This document shows positions 35,132-46,497 of a stretch of DNA of 64,000 nt, in pieces. Location of the stretch: the NCBI GenBank assembly GCA_910574285.1, contig CAJTAL010000001.1, forward strand, positions 186,001-250,000, in the 5' to 3' direction. Under the pieces are notes generated by a model. That model saw only the letters and a list, made by a program, of their open reading frames with translations. It was not told the origin of the DNA and ran no database searches. Positions within the stretch are counted from its first letter, which is position 1, and every line of letters begins with the position of its first letter. The translations under genes were made by a program, and so were the position numbers. This DNA is from Lachnospiraceae bacterium (GTDB taxonomy: Bacteria; Bacillota; Clostridia; Lachnospirales; Lachnospiraceae).

Positions 35132-36142
35132 TTATACCATCGTCTTATAAAACCGTATCTGGAATTGTCCGCCGCCTTCTGCCGCGTTCTGGGCACGGAT
35201 GACCGCGTTCTCCCGAGACAGTATCATCTGCGCCAGCGCAAGCCCGATCCCGAAGCTGTCCCTTCCGGCGTTCTCGCCCCTGTAGAATCTCTCAAACAGA
35301 TGCGGAAGATCCGCCTTTGGAATCCCCGACCCCGAATCCGTGATCCGAAGCTCCGTATACAGCGGATTCTCTTCGCAGCAGATCGTCAGCCGCCCTCCGT
35401 CCGGCGTATATTCCAGTCCGTTCTTAATCACATTCTGTACCGCTTCCAAAGTCCAGGCATAGTCACCTGTGAATTCCTTTCCCTCTGTTCCGCTGATCAG
35501 ACATTCCTTGCCGTGAATCTCCATGGCAAGTTCAAAAGGCGAGAGGGCCTCCGCGACGAATCCCTGCATCTGAATCCTTTCCTTCTTAAGGGAAATCGTT
35601 CCGGTCTCAAGCTTGGACATCTTAAGAAGCGCCGTCATCAGCCATTCCATCTTTGCAAGCAGTCCCTCTGCTTCCCGCAGGAGACGTCTTCTCGTCTCAA
35701 TATCCAGTTCCGGGCTCTTAAGCCGTTCCAACAGGATATTCAGAGACGTAAGCGGCGTCCGCACCTGATGAGAGATATCCGCAAGGGCGTCCGCAAGAGA
35801 CGTCTTATCCTTCTTAAGAAGCGCCGCCTGCTCCTTTAACCGGATAGTCATCTTGCTGATCTCATCCCGGAGTATCTCCAGGTCGCCCTCACGGAAATGT
35901 TCGAATTCCGGAACATCGATTCCGTGAAGAAGTTCATCGATCTGTGCGGCAAGTCTGCGCATCTCACAATATCTCCTGTTCATTTCCAGAAGGTGCTGTA
36001 TACACCAAAATATACTGCAAAAGAACGCCGCAAAAGCAGCGTTCCTTCCCCCAAGAATCCTGGCAGCTACAATAAGCACTATCGTTCCGGCAGCATATCT
36101 GATGATCTGTCCTGTAAATTCTCTGTTACGAAATATCCACAT
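35132..36142 (-). CDS. Bce-type intramembrane-sensing histidine kinase
   Basis: The 336 residues begin with two closely spaced membrane helices (about 12-28 and 33-50) with almost no extracellular loop, the pattern of intramembrane-sensing kinases such as BceS. HisKA follows with DISHQVRTPLTSLNILLERL, then HATPase with VIKNGLEYTPDGGRL, ITDSGSGI and FGIGLALAQMIL. Such kinases usually sense flux through a partner ABC transporter of the FtsX class, which is encoded just downstream. The start at 36142 has GGAGG nine bases upstream; an ATG seven codons earlier lacks a site. Confidence 0.9.
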   Translation of the reverse strand: MWIFRNREFTGQIIRYAAGTIVLIVAARILGGRNAAFAAFFCSIFWCIQHLLEMNRRYCEMRRLAAQIDELLHGIDVPEFEHFREGDLEILRDEISKMTIRLKEQAALLKKDKTSLADALADISHQVRTPLTSLNILLERLKSPELDIETRRRLLREAEGLLAKMEWLMTALLKMSKLETGTISLKKERIQMQGFVAEALSPFELAMEIHGKECLISGTEGKEFTGDYAWTLEAVQNVIKNGLEYTPDGGRLTICCEENPLYTELRITDSGSGIPKADLPHLFERFYRGENAGRDSFGIGLALAQMILSRENAVIRAQNAAEGGGQFQIRFYKTMV

Positions 36143-36187
36143 GATACCGTGCCTCCATTTCATTTCCCCGATTACATATGTTCAAAG

Positions 36188-36865
36188 CTATGCCTCCATC
36201 CGATATCCCATCCCTCTTACCGTCTTAATAATCTCCGGATTCTGAGGATCCAGTTCAATCTTATCCCGCAGCCTCTTGATGTACACGGTCAGAGTATTGT
36301 CATTGACATACTCCCCCACGACATCCCAGATCTCTTCCAATAGCTGTCCCCGGGACAGGATCTTTCCCCGATGGTTCAGGAATACGAGAAACAGCCGATA
36401 CTCCAGGGCAGAAAGGAACAGCTCTTCCCCCGCCCGAAATACGGCGCCCTTCTCCATATCTACCTTCAGGCCGCCCACCTGCACCGCGCCGCCAAACTTC
36501 CCTGCCCGCCTTAATACGGAGCGCATCCTTGAAACCAGCTCCCGGGGACGGAAAGGCTTGCTGATATAATCGTCCGCCCCCATATCCAGCCCGGTAACCA
36601 CGGAGAACTCATCTCCAAGCGCCGTCAGAAATATAATGGGAATATCATAGTCCGCCTTGACCGCCGTACAGGTACTATATCCGTTTCCCTGCGCAAGGGT
36701 TACATCCAGCAGGATAAGGTCCGGACGGTCTGCCTCTATCTGCGCAAGAGCCTTGCTCTGCCCGTCCACCGCCGTCACTTCAAATCTCTCTTCTTTCAGA
36801 TAAGCCGATAAGTTCTCTACTATCGCCGGATCATCCTCTATCAACAATACTTTAGATTCTAACAT
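36188..36865 (-). CDS. OmpR-family response regulator, Bce-type system
   Basis: The 225 residues have a receiver domain (VLLIEDDPAIVENLSAYL, acceptor Asp in LILLDVTLAQGNG, Lys in YISKPFRPRE) and a winged-helix domain ending TVRGMGYRMEA. The start MLESKVLLIEDD is chosen because GGAGG stands eight bases upstream; 25 more codons upstream are open but unlikely. It is first in the regulator-kinase pair, 45 bp before the kinase. It is the best candidate to bind the BceR-like box at 35116-35129. Confidence 0.92.
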   Translation of the reverse strand: MLESKVLLIEDDPAIVENLSAYLKEERFEVTAVDGQSKALAQIEADRPDLILLDVTLAQGNGYSTCTAVKADYDIPIIFLTALGDEFSVVTGLDMGADDYISKPFRPRELVSRMRSVLRRAGKFGGAVQVGGLKVDMEKGAVFRAGEELFLSALEYRLFLVFLNHRGKILSRGQLLEEIWDVVGEYVNDNTLTVYIKRLRDKIELDPQNPEIIKTVRGMGYRMEA

Positions 36866-36901
36866 ATCGCAATCCTCCATCTGCGGTATCAGCCTTGCGG
36901 C

Positions 36902-36929
36902 ACTATAACAATAACACATTTTCCGCCAA
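36902..36929 (-). promoter_or_regulatory. Promoter of the Bce-type regulator-kinase operon
   Basis: On the minus strand -35 TTGGCG (36924-36929) and -10 TATAGT (36902-36907) are spaced by 16 bp, about 37 nt before the start codon. Confidence 0.55.
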
Positions 36930-36981
36930 ATGAAAAGCACTGCGCCGCAGCAACAGATTCTTCTGATAAGCAGAGTTTCTT

Positions 36982-37857
36982 CTACATAAGCAGCTTTTTC
37001 TTCTTTCTGTCATAATAATAAGCATGATTCGACAGTACTTCTTCTGCGTCTACCTGCGTCGTATTGATCTCTGTCACGAGATCGCTTAATTCCTCCTGCC
37101 CGGGTGCCGCGCTCTGGGGTATGATGATCACCTCATGCACACTGCTTGGGAGAACATAATAATCCTCCTTCAGATACTCCCCGATCCCTTCTAACCGCCC
37201 CTTGTACAGAATGGCAGCCGCGCCGTAGCTGCGGGATCTGTTGCTTAAGACGTACATGACGTCTTCCTTATCTTCGCTCTCCGTATCCGTCAATTCCTGA
37301 ATAACAGCCTTCATCGTCTTGAGTTCATACGGAAGAAGCTTTCCGGTATTCTCATACGCCCTGCGGCAGATCTCTTCTGCCGTCACATTCCACATGGCAA
37401 GATGCTCGTCCTTGATCAGCATGGACGCCATTCCGTAAGTATTCACCTCCAGCAGGACATAAAACACGATCGCCATATCCAGGTATGCTTCATAAGGTAC
37501 TTCTTTCAGCAAATCTTTATTTGCTTCCTGGTTCACCAGACGGTAGACAATCTTTTTCTTTACTTTCTCATAATCTGTGATGGATTCACTTTCGAAGGAA
37601 CGCTTAAAACGTACTTCTCCATATAGCCTCAAGATATCCCCTGCTATGTTCTCTACGCTGCTTCCTTCCTGAAACTGCTGATAATATTCTTCCAGATAAA
37701 TGGTAGGAAAGATATTCAGCCCCGTCTCGGCAATCGTAAGCCCTTGCCTTGTCGTCCCGTTATTCTTAACCGCCGAACGGATATACACCGTTGTATTCTC
37801 CTTCACCCCTTCCTTTACTTTCACTTCCACTTCATGGATAAACTGATAATATGTCAT
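36982..37857 (-). CDS. DUF5688-like protein of unknown function
   Basis: The 291 residues start MTYYQFIHEVEVKVKEG after a strong GGAGAGGA. A longer frame upstream (59 codons) lacks homology and runs into the intergenic region. The layout (about 30-residue N-terminal helix, a central DMAIVFYVLLEVN, then EEICRRAYENTGKLLPYEL and YVLSNRSRSYGAAAILY) resembles the DUF5688 family common in Lachnospiraceae. It is soluble with no catalytic motif that I can name. The family is also described from rumen clostridia with no known function. It is a single gene flanked by the Bce-type operon promoter and the efp terminator. Confidence 0.72.
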   Translation of the reverse strand: MTYYQFIHEVEVKVKEGVKENTTVYIRSAVKNNGTTRQGLTIAETGLNIFPTIYLEEYYQQFQEGSSVENIAGDILRLYGEVRFKRSFESESITDYEKVKKKIVYRLVNQEANKDLLKEVPYEAYLDMAIVFYVLLEVNTYGMASMLIKDEHLAMWNVTAEEICRRAYENTGKLLPYELKTMKAVIQELTDTESEDKEDVMYVLSNRSRSYGAAAILYKGRLEGIGEYLKEDYYVLPSSVHEVIIIPQSAAPGQEELSDLVTEINTTQVDAEEVLSNHAYYYDRKKKKLLM

Positions 37858-37973
37858 TCCTCTCCTTTCTTTTAAACAGCATATCTTTTTTTGCGGAAAA
37901 ACGGCAGGAACTCTGCCTTGATTGATAAAGATAAAATGATTGATATTTGAAATATTATGGTAACTACAATTAT

Positions 37974-38008
37974 AAAAAAGCCCCGCAGTAAATGCAAGGC
38001 TTTTTAAT
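37974..38008 (-). terminator. Rho-independent terminator of efp
   Basis: On the minus strand AAAAAGCC and GGCTTTTTT flank a further partial TGCA/TGCG stem and end in a T run, 36 bp after the efp stop. Confidence 0.8.
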
Positions 38009-38043
38009 AGACATATTTCGACATATATGTTCACGGAACCGTG

Positions 38044-38601
38044 TTATGCTCTGGATAAATACTGTCCTGTACGGGTATCGATCTTAATCTTCTCTCCCTG
38101 CTCTACAAACAGCGGAACCATAACCTGGGCGCCCGTCTCGACGATTGCCGGCTTCGTCGCGCCCGTAGCGGTATTACCCTTAACCCCCGGCTCAGACTCC
38201 GTAATCAGAAGCTCAACCGTAAACGGCGGTTCGATAGAAAATACTTTACCCTGATAGGACTTCATGGTAACCATCTCATTCTCCTTCACAAACTTGAGGG
38301 CATCACCGACATCATCCTTTCCGACCGGTGTCTGCTCAAAAGATTCCATGTCCATAAAGTAGAACAGGTCGCCGTCATTGTACAGATATTGTACATCCTT
38401 CCTCTCAATGAACGCCTTCTTCAATACATCCTTGGACGGATTGAATGTTCTCTCAACCACGCCGCCGTTGATCACGTCTTTTAATTTTGTACGGACAAAC
38501 GCAGAACCTTTTCCCGGTTTAACATGCAAAAACTCCAGGCATTCATATACCTTTCCGTCAATCTCGTACGTAGTCCCTTTTTCAATATAAGCATCAGCCA
38601 T
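38044..38601 (-). CDS. efp: Elongation factor P
   Basis: EF-P relieves ribosome stalling at polyproline stretches. The 185-residue protein has the three-domain OB-fold layout. The domain I loop [10 protein letters not shown] carries the conserved Lys that may be modified, and the C-terminal part [20 protein letters not shown] is diagnostic. AGGAGG precedes the ATG. No modification gene (epmA or ymfI-like) lies nearby. A strong terminator follows the stop. Confidence 0.96.
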   Translation of the reverse strand: MADAYIEKGTTYEIDGKVYECLEFLHVKPGKGSAFVRTKLKDVINGGVVERTFNPSKDVLKKAFIERKDVQYLYNDGDLFYFMDMESFEQTPVGKDDVGDALKFVKENEMVTMKSYQGKVFSIEPPFTVELLITESEPGVKGNTATGATKPAIVETGAQVMVPLFVEQGEKIKIDTRTGQYLSRA

Positions 38602-38686
38602 TCTATAAATCCTCCTTAGCCGCGCCGTTCGGCACGTTTATTCATTCTTTTATCTTTTTTCATTCTATAATAGATTCCACCACATT

Positions 38687-39196
38687 TCAACCTTTTTTTT
38701 GGCAGAGACTCTTCTTATAAAAATATAAGACGATTTTTTCGAGATAACGCTTCAGCACAATCTGTATCTCTTCTTTCGGATAAATCGGCTTCACCAGGAT
38801 ATTCCGAATCCCGGAACGCTTTGCCCCCCACACATCGGTAAAGAGCTGATCTCCTATGAACACCGTATTACTCTGATCCGTCCCCATGATTCCCATCGCT
38901 TTAAAATAATTCTTTACCGACGGCTTATGGGCGTTATACACATAATTTACCTGTATCTTCTCATTGAACATCTTCACACGCGGCTCCTGATTATTCGAGA
39001 TCAGGCAGCACTCGAATCCTATCTCCTTAAGCTTCGCAAACAGGGCGACCGCCCTCTGGTCCGCCGGCTCCCCATGAGGAACGAGCGTATTGTCAATATC
39101 GAAAATCAATCCGCGGACTCCGTCTTCATATAACTTTTCAAAATCAATGACATATGTGGACGCCACATATGTATCAGGAAAAAACATATCAAACAT
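38687..39196 (-). CDS. YqeG-family HAD phosphatase
   Basis: The 169 residues contain the HAD nucleophile motif FDIDNTLVPHG, motif II CLISNN and the motif III/IV region TVFIGDQLFTDVWGAKRSG, typical of YqeG (subclass IIIA) phosphatases. The physiological substrate is not settled; related enzymes act on phosphatidylglycerol phosphate in some lineages. It begins two bases after the aroK stop and is therefore in an operon with it. The Lys-rich C-terminus (KKSLCQKKG) may be membrane-proximal. Confidence 0.9.
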   Translation of the reverse strand: MFDMFFPDTYVASTYVIDFEKLYEDGVRGLIFDIDNTLVPHGEPADQRAVALFAKLKEIGFECCLISNNQEPRVKMFNEKIQVNYVYNAHKPSVKNYFKAMGIMGTDQSNTVFIGDQLFTDVWGAKRSGIRNILVKPIYPKEEIQIVLKRYLEKIVLYFYKKSLCQKKG

Positions 39197-39198
39197 GA

Positions 39199-39714
39199 TT
39201 ACTCTTCCATCCTCTTCAGGCGCCGGATCAATTCCTCGCAGATCTCAGGCGCCGTTTTATGATCTGTATGTATCACAAGATCTGCCGCCGCTTCATACTT
39301 CTCACGGCGTTGTTCCATCAGATCTGCGATCTCTTTTACATTCTTTCTTCCATTCAGTACCGGCCTGTCGTCGCTGTCTTTCACCCGTTCATAGACGACC
39401 TCCGGACTCGCGGTCAGAAGCACGACTTTTCCGTTCTTCTTCATCTCCGCCACATTGCGTTCCCGCAGTACCGCGCCGCCCCCGCAGGAGATCACCGTGT
39501 TCCTTTCGGACTGCGCCTCAACCAACAGCCTGGTCTCCAGATTTCGGAAATACTCTTCTCCGTACGCGGCAAATATCTCAGGAATACTCATCCCTTCCCG
39601 TTCGGCGATCACCTGATCCATCTCGACGATTCTCATAGCATACATCCTGCTCAGACATTCAGAGACCGTCGATTTTCCGGTACCCATGAACCCGATCAAT
39701 ATGATATTATCCAT
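39199..39714 (-). CDS. aroK: Shikimate kinase
   Basis: Shikimate kinase makes shikimate 3-phosphate from ATP and shikimate, one step before AroA. The 171 residues have Walker A GFMGTGKSTVS, the shikimate-binding Asp/Arg in VEMDQVIA and RNLETRLL, GGGAVLRERN, and the lid with DDRPVL. It lies between the amidase gene and yqeG in the same direction, separate from tyrA-aroA. AAGGTGAG precedes the ATG. Confidence 0.95.
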   Translation of the reverse strand: MDNIILIGFMGTGKSTVSECLSRMYAMRIVEMDQVIAEREGMSIPEIFAAYGEEYFRNLETRLLVEAQSERNTVISCGGGAVLRERNVAEMKKNGKVVLLTASPEVVYERVKDSDDRPVLNGRKNVKEIADLMEQRREKYEAAADLVIHTDHKTAPEICEELIRRLKRMEE

Positions 39715-39735
39715 CTCACCTTTTTCCTTTGAATT

Positions 39736-40473
39736 TTATTTAAACTCTTTAAGCGTCTGTCCGATATCTTTTCTGAAATTCTCCCAGGCTTCTTCATCTT
39801 CCACAAAATATTTCGGACAGATCTTTCCTGTCACATCATAATGACGTATCACCGCTTCTTCTTTCAGGTCGAATTTCATACACAGCCACGCGCACAGTTG
39901 TACCATCGACTTATACGTCTCCTCGTTGAATTTTCCCGTCTCGTCCGGATGGCAGCACTCAATCGACACCGTATCAATATTACGGCTGTTCGAAGCATAC
40001 GCCATCTCCCACGTCGGAACGCACTGTACAATCTCACCCTCAAGCCCTATGACGAAATTACTGCTGACCTGCGTATCGTGTCCGTCCTTAAGGCTCTCGA
40101 AGTAATTCCTGTTATCTATCGCCGTCGCCCCGGGATTCGCCGTATAATGTACTACGATTCCCGTAATCTTCTCCGTCGGCGTCCCCGGTCTGGAATAAGG
40201 ATTCACCGTCAGCAGTTCGACGTCGATCTTCGGTTCGACAGCCTCTATCTTATCTCCCGTCAATTCAAAATACTTATCCGTAAGCCAGGAGGGTTTAAAG
40301 ATCTTGATCAGCACTAATATGACCAGCAGAAGAACCAATATCCCAAAGCCTGTGTATATGTATATATTACGCCGTGAATTCCCTTTTTTCTGTTTTTTTG
40401 TGCTTTTTTCAGACTTTTTAGTCTTCTTTGTCTTTTTTGCCGTAGTCTTCTTCTTTGACTTCTTTTCCTTCAT
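39736..40473 (-). CDS. Membrane-anchored N-acetylmuramoyl-L-alanine amidase (Amidase_2)
   Basis: The first about 35 residues are a very lysine- and threonine-rich cytoplasmic tail. A single membrane helix follows (YIYTGFGILVLLLVILVLI), then an outside amidase_2/PGRP domain. Zinc-binding and catalytic residues are seen in TGIVVHYTANPG, SIECCHPDETG and VIRHYDVTGKICPKYF. It cleaves the stem peptide from muramic acid in peptidoglycan. GGAGAAACTT precedes the ATG. It lies just upstream of aroK-yqeG. Confidence 0.9.
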   Translation of the reverse strand: MKEKKSKKKTTAKKTKKTKKSEKSTKKQKKGNSRRNIYIYTGFGILVLLLVILVLIKIFKPSWLTDKYFELTGDKIEAVEPKIDVELLTVNPYSRPGTPTEKITGIVVHYTANPGATAIDNRNYFESLKDGHDTQVSSNFVIGLEGEIVQCVPTWEMAYASNSRNIDTVSIECCHPDETGKFNEETYKSMVQLCAWLCMKFDLKEEAVIRHYDVTGKICPKYFVEDEEAWENFRKDIGQTLKEFK

Positions 40474-40567
40474 AAGTTTCTCCGTCTTGCGTACTTTCTA
40501 TATATCTTATCACATTTTATTTTACTTTTTGTTAAAAGTTCCTTAGAAAATTATGAAGTGCAAAAGA

Positions 40568-41599
40568 TCAGCCTATATAGAACTGATATACCGTAGCCGT
40601 ATCATAGACAACGCCGGCTCTCACCACCGGACCTTCAAAATTCTCTTTGTGTACTGCATCCGGAAAATATTGCGTCTCAAAGCAGACTCCGTGGCGCTTC
40701 TGATAAACCGCTCCGTCTTTTCCATTTACCCGCGTGATATAATTGCCGGTATAAAACTGCATTCCCGGAAGATCTGTATAAACCTTCATTCCGATCCCGG
40801 TCTCTTTCGAATACATCGAAGCCGCCTGCCGATACCCGGTTCCGTTGATCACCCAGTTCTGGTCATATCCTCCTCCAAACTTAAGGGCTTCATAATCTGA
40901 CTCTATCTCCCCTCCGATCGCTTTCCATTTCCGAAAATCCATCGGAGTCCCTTCTACGGCGATAATCTCACCCGTCGTAATGGACTGCTCGTCCGCCCTG
41001 GTATATGCGTCCGCGAAGATCATGACTTCCTGATCCATAGCCGTGCCTGACGCATGCCCCGAGAGATTAAAATAACTATGGTTCGTGAGATTCAAAAGTG
41101 TGTCTTCCTGAGGAACCGCATGATAATGTATCTTAATCTCATTCTCCTCTGTCAGCGTGTATGTCACCCGGATATCTACCGCCCCTGGGAATCCCTGATC
41201 CCCGTCAGGACTGTGCAGCAATAAGGTAATATGGCTGTCGTCTGCCTCTTCTGTCTCCCACATCCTCTTGTTATAAAAATCTCTTCCGCCGTGGAGTGTA
41301 TTCTGACCCGCATTCCGCGACAATGAATAGCTCTTTCCGTTCAGTTTGAAACACCCGCCGCCGATACGGTTTGCCACTCTTCCCAGAGTTGCTCCCAGAT
41401 ATAGTCCGTCTGCTTCATAACCGCCTGCTTCGTCATAACCCAGCACAACATCCTTCTGGTTTCCGTCTCTGTCTGGAACCAATACCTTCACCAGTACCGC
41501 GCCGTAATCCGAAACCGCGATTTCCATACCTTTCTGATTCTTCATCGTATACAATGACGCCTTTTCACCTTTTGCCGTTATCCCAAAATCACTTCTCAT
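40568..41599 (-). CDS. galM: Aldose 1-epimerase (mutarotase)
   Basis: GalM interconverts the anomers of galactose and other aldoses. The 343 residues contain GATLGRVANRIGGG, LHGG, the catalytic His in LLNLTNHSYFNLSG and the catalytic Glu in VCFETQYFPDAVH. The start at MRSDFGITAKG has AAGAGG upstream; the frame is open for 43 more codons, encoding an unlikely Arg-rich segment. No sugar-uptake genes are adjacent. Confidence 0.93.
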   Translation of the reverse strand: MRSDFGITAKGEKASLYTMKNQKGMEIAVSDYGAVLVKVLVPDRDGNQKDVVLGYDEAGGYEADGLYLGATLGRVANRIGGGCFKLNGKSYSLSRNAGQNTLHGGRDFYNKRMWETEEADDSHITLLLHSPDGDQGFPGAVDIRVTYTLTEENEIKIHYHAVPQEDTLLNLTNHSYFNLSGHASGTAMDQEVMIFADAYTRADEQSITTGEIIAVEGTPMDFRKWKAIGGEIESDYEALKFGGGYDQNWVINGTGYRQAASMYSKETGIGMKVYTDLPGMQFYTGNYITRVNGKDGAVYQKRHGVCFETQYFPDAVHKENFEGPVVRAGVVYDTATVYQFYIG

Positions 41600-41684
41600 A
41601 TTCAGCCTCTTTTCTTTCTTATTTGACTTTCCTTCATGCTTCTCATTGCTCCGCCTGTTTCTTCGCCGGACGCGGAAGCTTCTT

Positions 41685-41716
41685 AAAAACAGAGCAGAGA
41701 AAAAACAGAGCAGAGA
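41685..41716. repeat. 16-bp perfect tandem duplication
   Basis: AAAAACAGAGCAGAGA occurs twice without spacing (41685-41700 and 41701-41716) between guaB and galM, directly next to the guaB terminator. Confidence 0.85.
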
Positions 41717-41718
41717 AA

Positions 41719-41740
41719 GGCACATCATCTCTGATGTGCC
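41719..41740 (-). terminator. Terminator hairpin of guaB
   Basis: GGCACATCA and TGATGTGCC form a perfect 9-bp stem around TCTC, followed on the minus strand by TTTCTCTG. It lies 15 bp after the guaB stop codon. Confidence 0.7.
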
Positions 41741-41755
41741 GTCTATTGCAGTTTC

Positions 41756-43283
<1,528 letters not shown>

Positions 43284-43341
43284 CAGATTTCTGCTTTTCT
43301 TTTCGTAATTCTTTTCGTAATTTTCTCTGTGTAATTCTTGT

Positions 43342-43830
43342 CTAACGCAGTACTTTTCTCGGCGCCATCATATAAAGTCCTTCCACGATCGTATCATTCG
43401 GTTCGATGATCACTTTTTTCAATTCTCCATTTCCTGATATTACCATCGCATATCGCTTCGCCTGGCTACTGCCCGAACTGAAATCATAAGTCCTCGCATT
43501 CTGATACTGGCGAAGCTCCACTGCGTCTGCCGGTGCAAAAAACTCCATATCTTTCACACTTGCGGAGAATACTTTTTTCCTCTTCGCCTTGTTCATGATC
43601 TTATCGATATCCAGATCCCCGTTCAGGAACAGATATTCATACTCAACGTTAAGCCTGCGGAACATAAACACATCCAGCACGATCATAGCAACCGGAAGGA
43701 TCAACCCCACAGGGAACATCAATACAATAAGAAAAGAAACTATCGTTACCGCTATCAGCACCGCCTTTATCAGCATGTCCTTCATGTCTGCCTGCTTTTT
43801 CACCATCTGTTCTGTATAATAGTCATTCAT
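43342..43830 (-). CDS. DUF6106-like small membrane protein
   Basis: The 162 residues begin MNDYYTEQMVKKQADMKDML, then have two adjacent membrane helices (about 22-60) and a soluble C-terminal part with EFFAPADAVELRQYQNARTYDFSS. This arrangement resembles DUF6106 proteins of Lachnospiraceae; the match is from memory. The start follows GGAGGAGCAGAGG; an in-frame ATG 15 codons earlier is less likely. Function is unknown. It lies alone between guaB and the groESL terminator. Confidence 0.7.
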   Translation of the reverse strand: MNDYYTEQMVKKQADMKDMLIKAVLIAVTIVSFLIVLMFPVGLILPVAMIVLDVFMFRRLNVEYEYLFLNGDLDIDKIMNKAKRKKVFSASVKDMEFFAPADAVELRQYQNARTYDFSSGSSQAKRYAMVISGNGELKKVIIEPNDTIVEGLYMMAPRKVLR

Positions 43831-43921
43831 CCTCTGCTCCTCCATATTCTTTGGCCATATATTTATAGTTACCATTCACAGTAACTATCTATAGTGTATT
43901 GTACCATACTTTGATAGAAAA

Positions 43922-43949
43922 AGAAAACTCCTCATATGAGGAGTTTTCT
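43922..43949. terminator. Perfect hairpin terminator after groEL
   Basis: AAAACTCCTCATATGAGGAGTTTT is self-complementary except the loop, flanked by A and T runs, 40 bp after the groEL stop. Confidence 0.85.
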
Positions 43950-43991
43950 AAAAAGCTTATAAAATCTGACGCGGATGTGAACCATATCACC

Positions 43992-45641
<1,650 letters not shown>

Positions 45642-45725
45642 TTATTCATCTGATTCATTATCCTGTTTCTCTAAACAATACGTCAATCACACTACATTTA
45701 TCTCAAGCCAACCGGCATCACTGCT

Positions 45726-46010
45726 CTACTCACAAACCGCCAGGATATCATCCTGCTTTACGATGATAAATTCTTCGTCTTCAATCTCTACGGTCGTTCC
45801 CGCATATTTGGAATAGATAACCTGCTGCCCCACCGCAACGTTCATCTTCACTTCTTTTCCATCTACAGTTCCGCCCGGTCCTACGGCGATCACTTCTGCC
45901 TGCTGCGGTTTCTCTTTTGATTGTCCCGGAATCACGATTCCGGATTTCGTGGTCTCTTCTGCAACCAACTGTTTCAATACAACTCTGTCTCCTAATGGTA
46001 CTAATTTCAT
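45726..46010 (-). CDS. groES: Co-chaperonin GroES
   Basis: The 94-residue heptameric lid begins MKLVPLGDRVVLKQL and has the mobile loop (EETTKSGIVIPGQSKEKPQ) that binds GroEL. It is first in the groES-groEL operon and is preceded by the CIRCE element and promoter. Confidence 0.97.
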   Translation of the reverse strand: MKLVPLGDRVVLKQLVAEETTKSGIVIPGQSKEKPQQAEVIAVGPGGTVDGKEVKMNVAVGQQVIYSKYAGTTVEIEDEEFIIVKQDDILAVCE

Positions 46011-46042
46011 ATTTATGCCTCCTTCAGTTTATATCTATGTTG

Positions 46043-46112
46043 TTAGCACTCATAAAAAGAGAGTGCTAAGAAACTCTAGATATAAAATAGCACTCTCTTC
46101 TGACTTTGTCAA
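46043..46112 (-). promoter_or_regulatory. groESL promoter with perfect CIRCE operator
   Basis: TTAGCACTC-N9-GAGTGCTAA (46043-46069) is a perfect CIRCE inverted repeat, the binding site of the heat-shock repressor HrcA. Upstream on the minus strand are -35 TTGACA (46107-46112) and -10 TATTTT (46084-46089), 17 bp apart. A further half-site TAGCACTC (46088-46095) overlaps the promoter spacer and -10 edge. Confidence 0.92.
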
Positions 46113-46123
46113 CACACTTTATA

Positions 46124-46429
46124 TTAGTTTACAAGATTTTTATAAAATCCATTCTTGATTTGAAACTTCAGTATCCTCCCGGCTTTATTCCAGTACCGCT
46201 CTTTAATGACCCCCATACAGGTGTCCTCGCCATCCGGCACTTTGATCCTGCATTCATAATTGCCGTCCAGAGAAAATTCCGTAAGTTCTGTATCCTCTGC
46301 AATTAAGTATATACACTCTTCCTCCGGTTTATACGAAATCACGCGGCAATGATGAACTTTTTCGTCAAAACGTCCTTCTTTAAGAATCATGCAATACATC
46401 CGGACCTTTGCTGAACACTCTTTATACAT
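46124..46429 (-). CDS. Small protein of unknown function, 101 residues
   Basis: A short soluble protein with several beta-strand-like segments (VISYKPEEECIYLIAED, ECRIKVPDGED, RILKFQIKNGF), suggesting a small beta-barrel such as a PilZ- or OB-like fold, though no signature is present. The ATG follows AAGGAG. It lies 68 bp after codY in the same direction, beyond a probable terminator. No homolog comes to mind. Confidence 0.6.
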   Translation of the reverse strand: MYKECSAKVRMYCMILKEGRFDEKVHHCRVISYKPEEECIYLIAEDTELTEFSLDGNYECRIKVPDGEDTCMGVIKERYWNKAGRILKFQIKNGFYKNLVN

Positions 46430-46462
46430 ACACCTGCTTTACTCCTTTTTTCTGCATAAACA

Positions 46463-46486
46463 AGGGTATCAGTTTCCCAATACCCT
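46463..46486 (-). terminator. Probable terminator of codY
   Basis: AGGGTAT and ATACCCT form a 7-bp stem around a 10-nt loop, 12 bp after codY, followed on the minus strand by TTGTTTA. The T run is imperfect. Confidence 0.55.
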
Positions 46487-46497
46487 CGCCTGATTGA

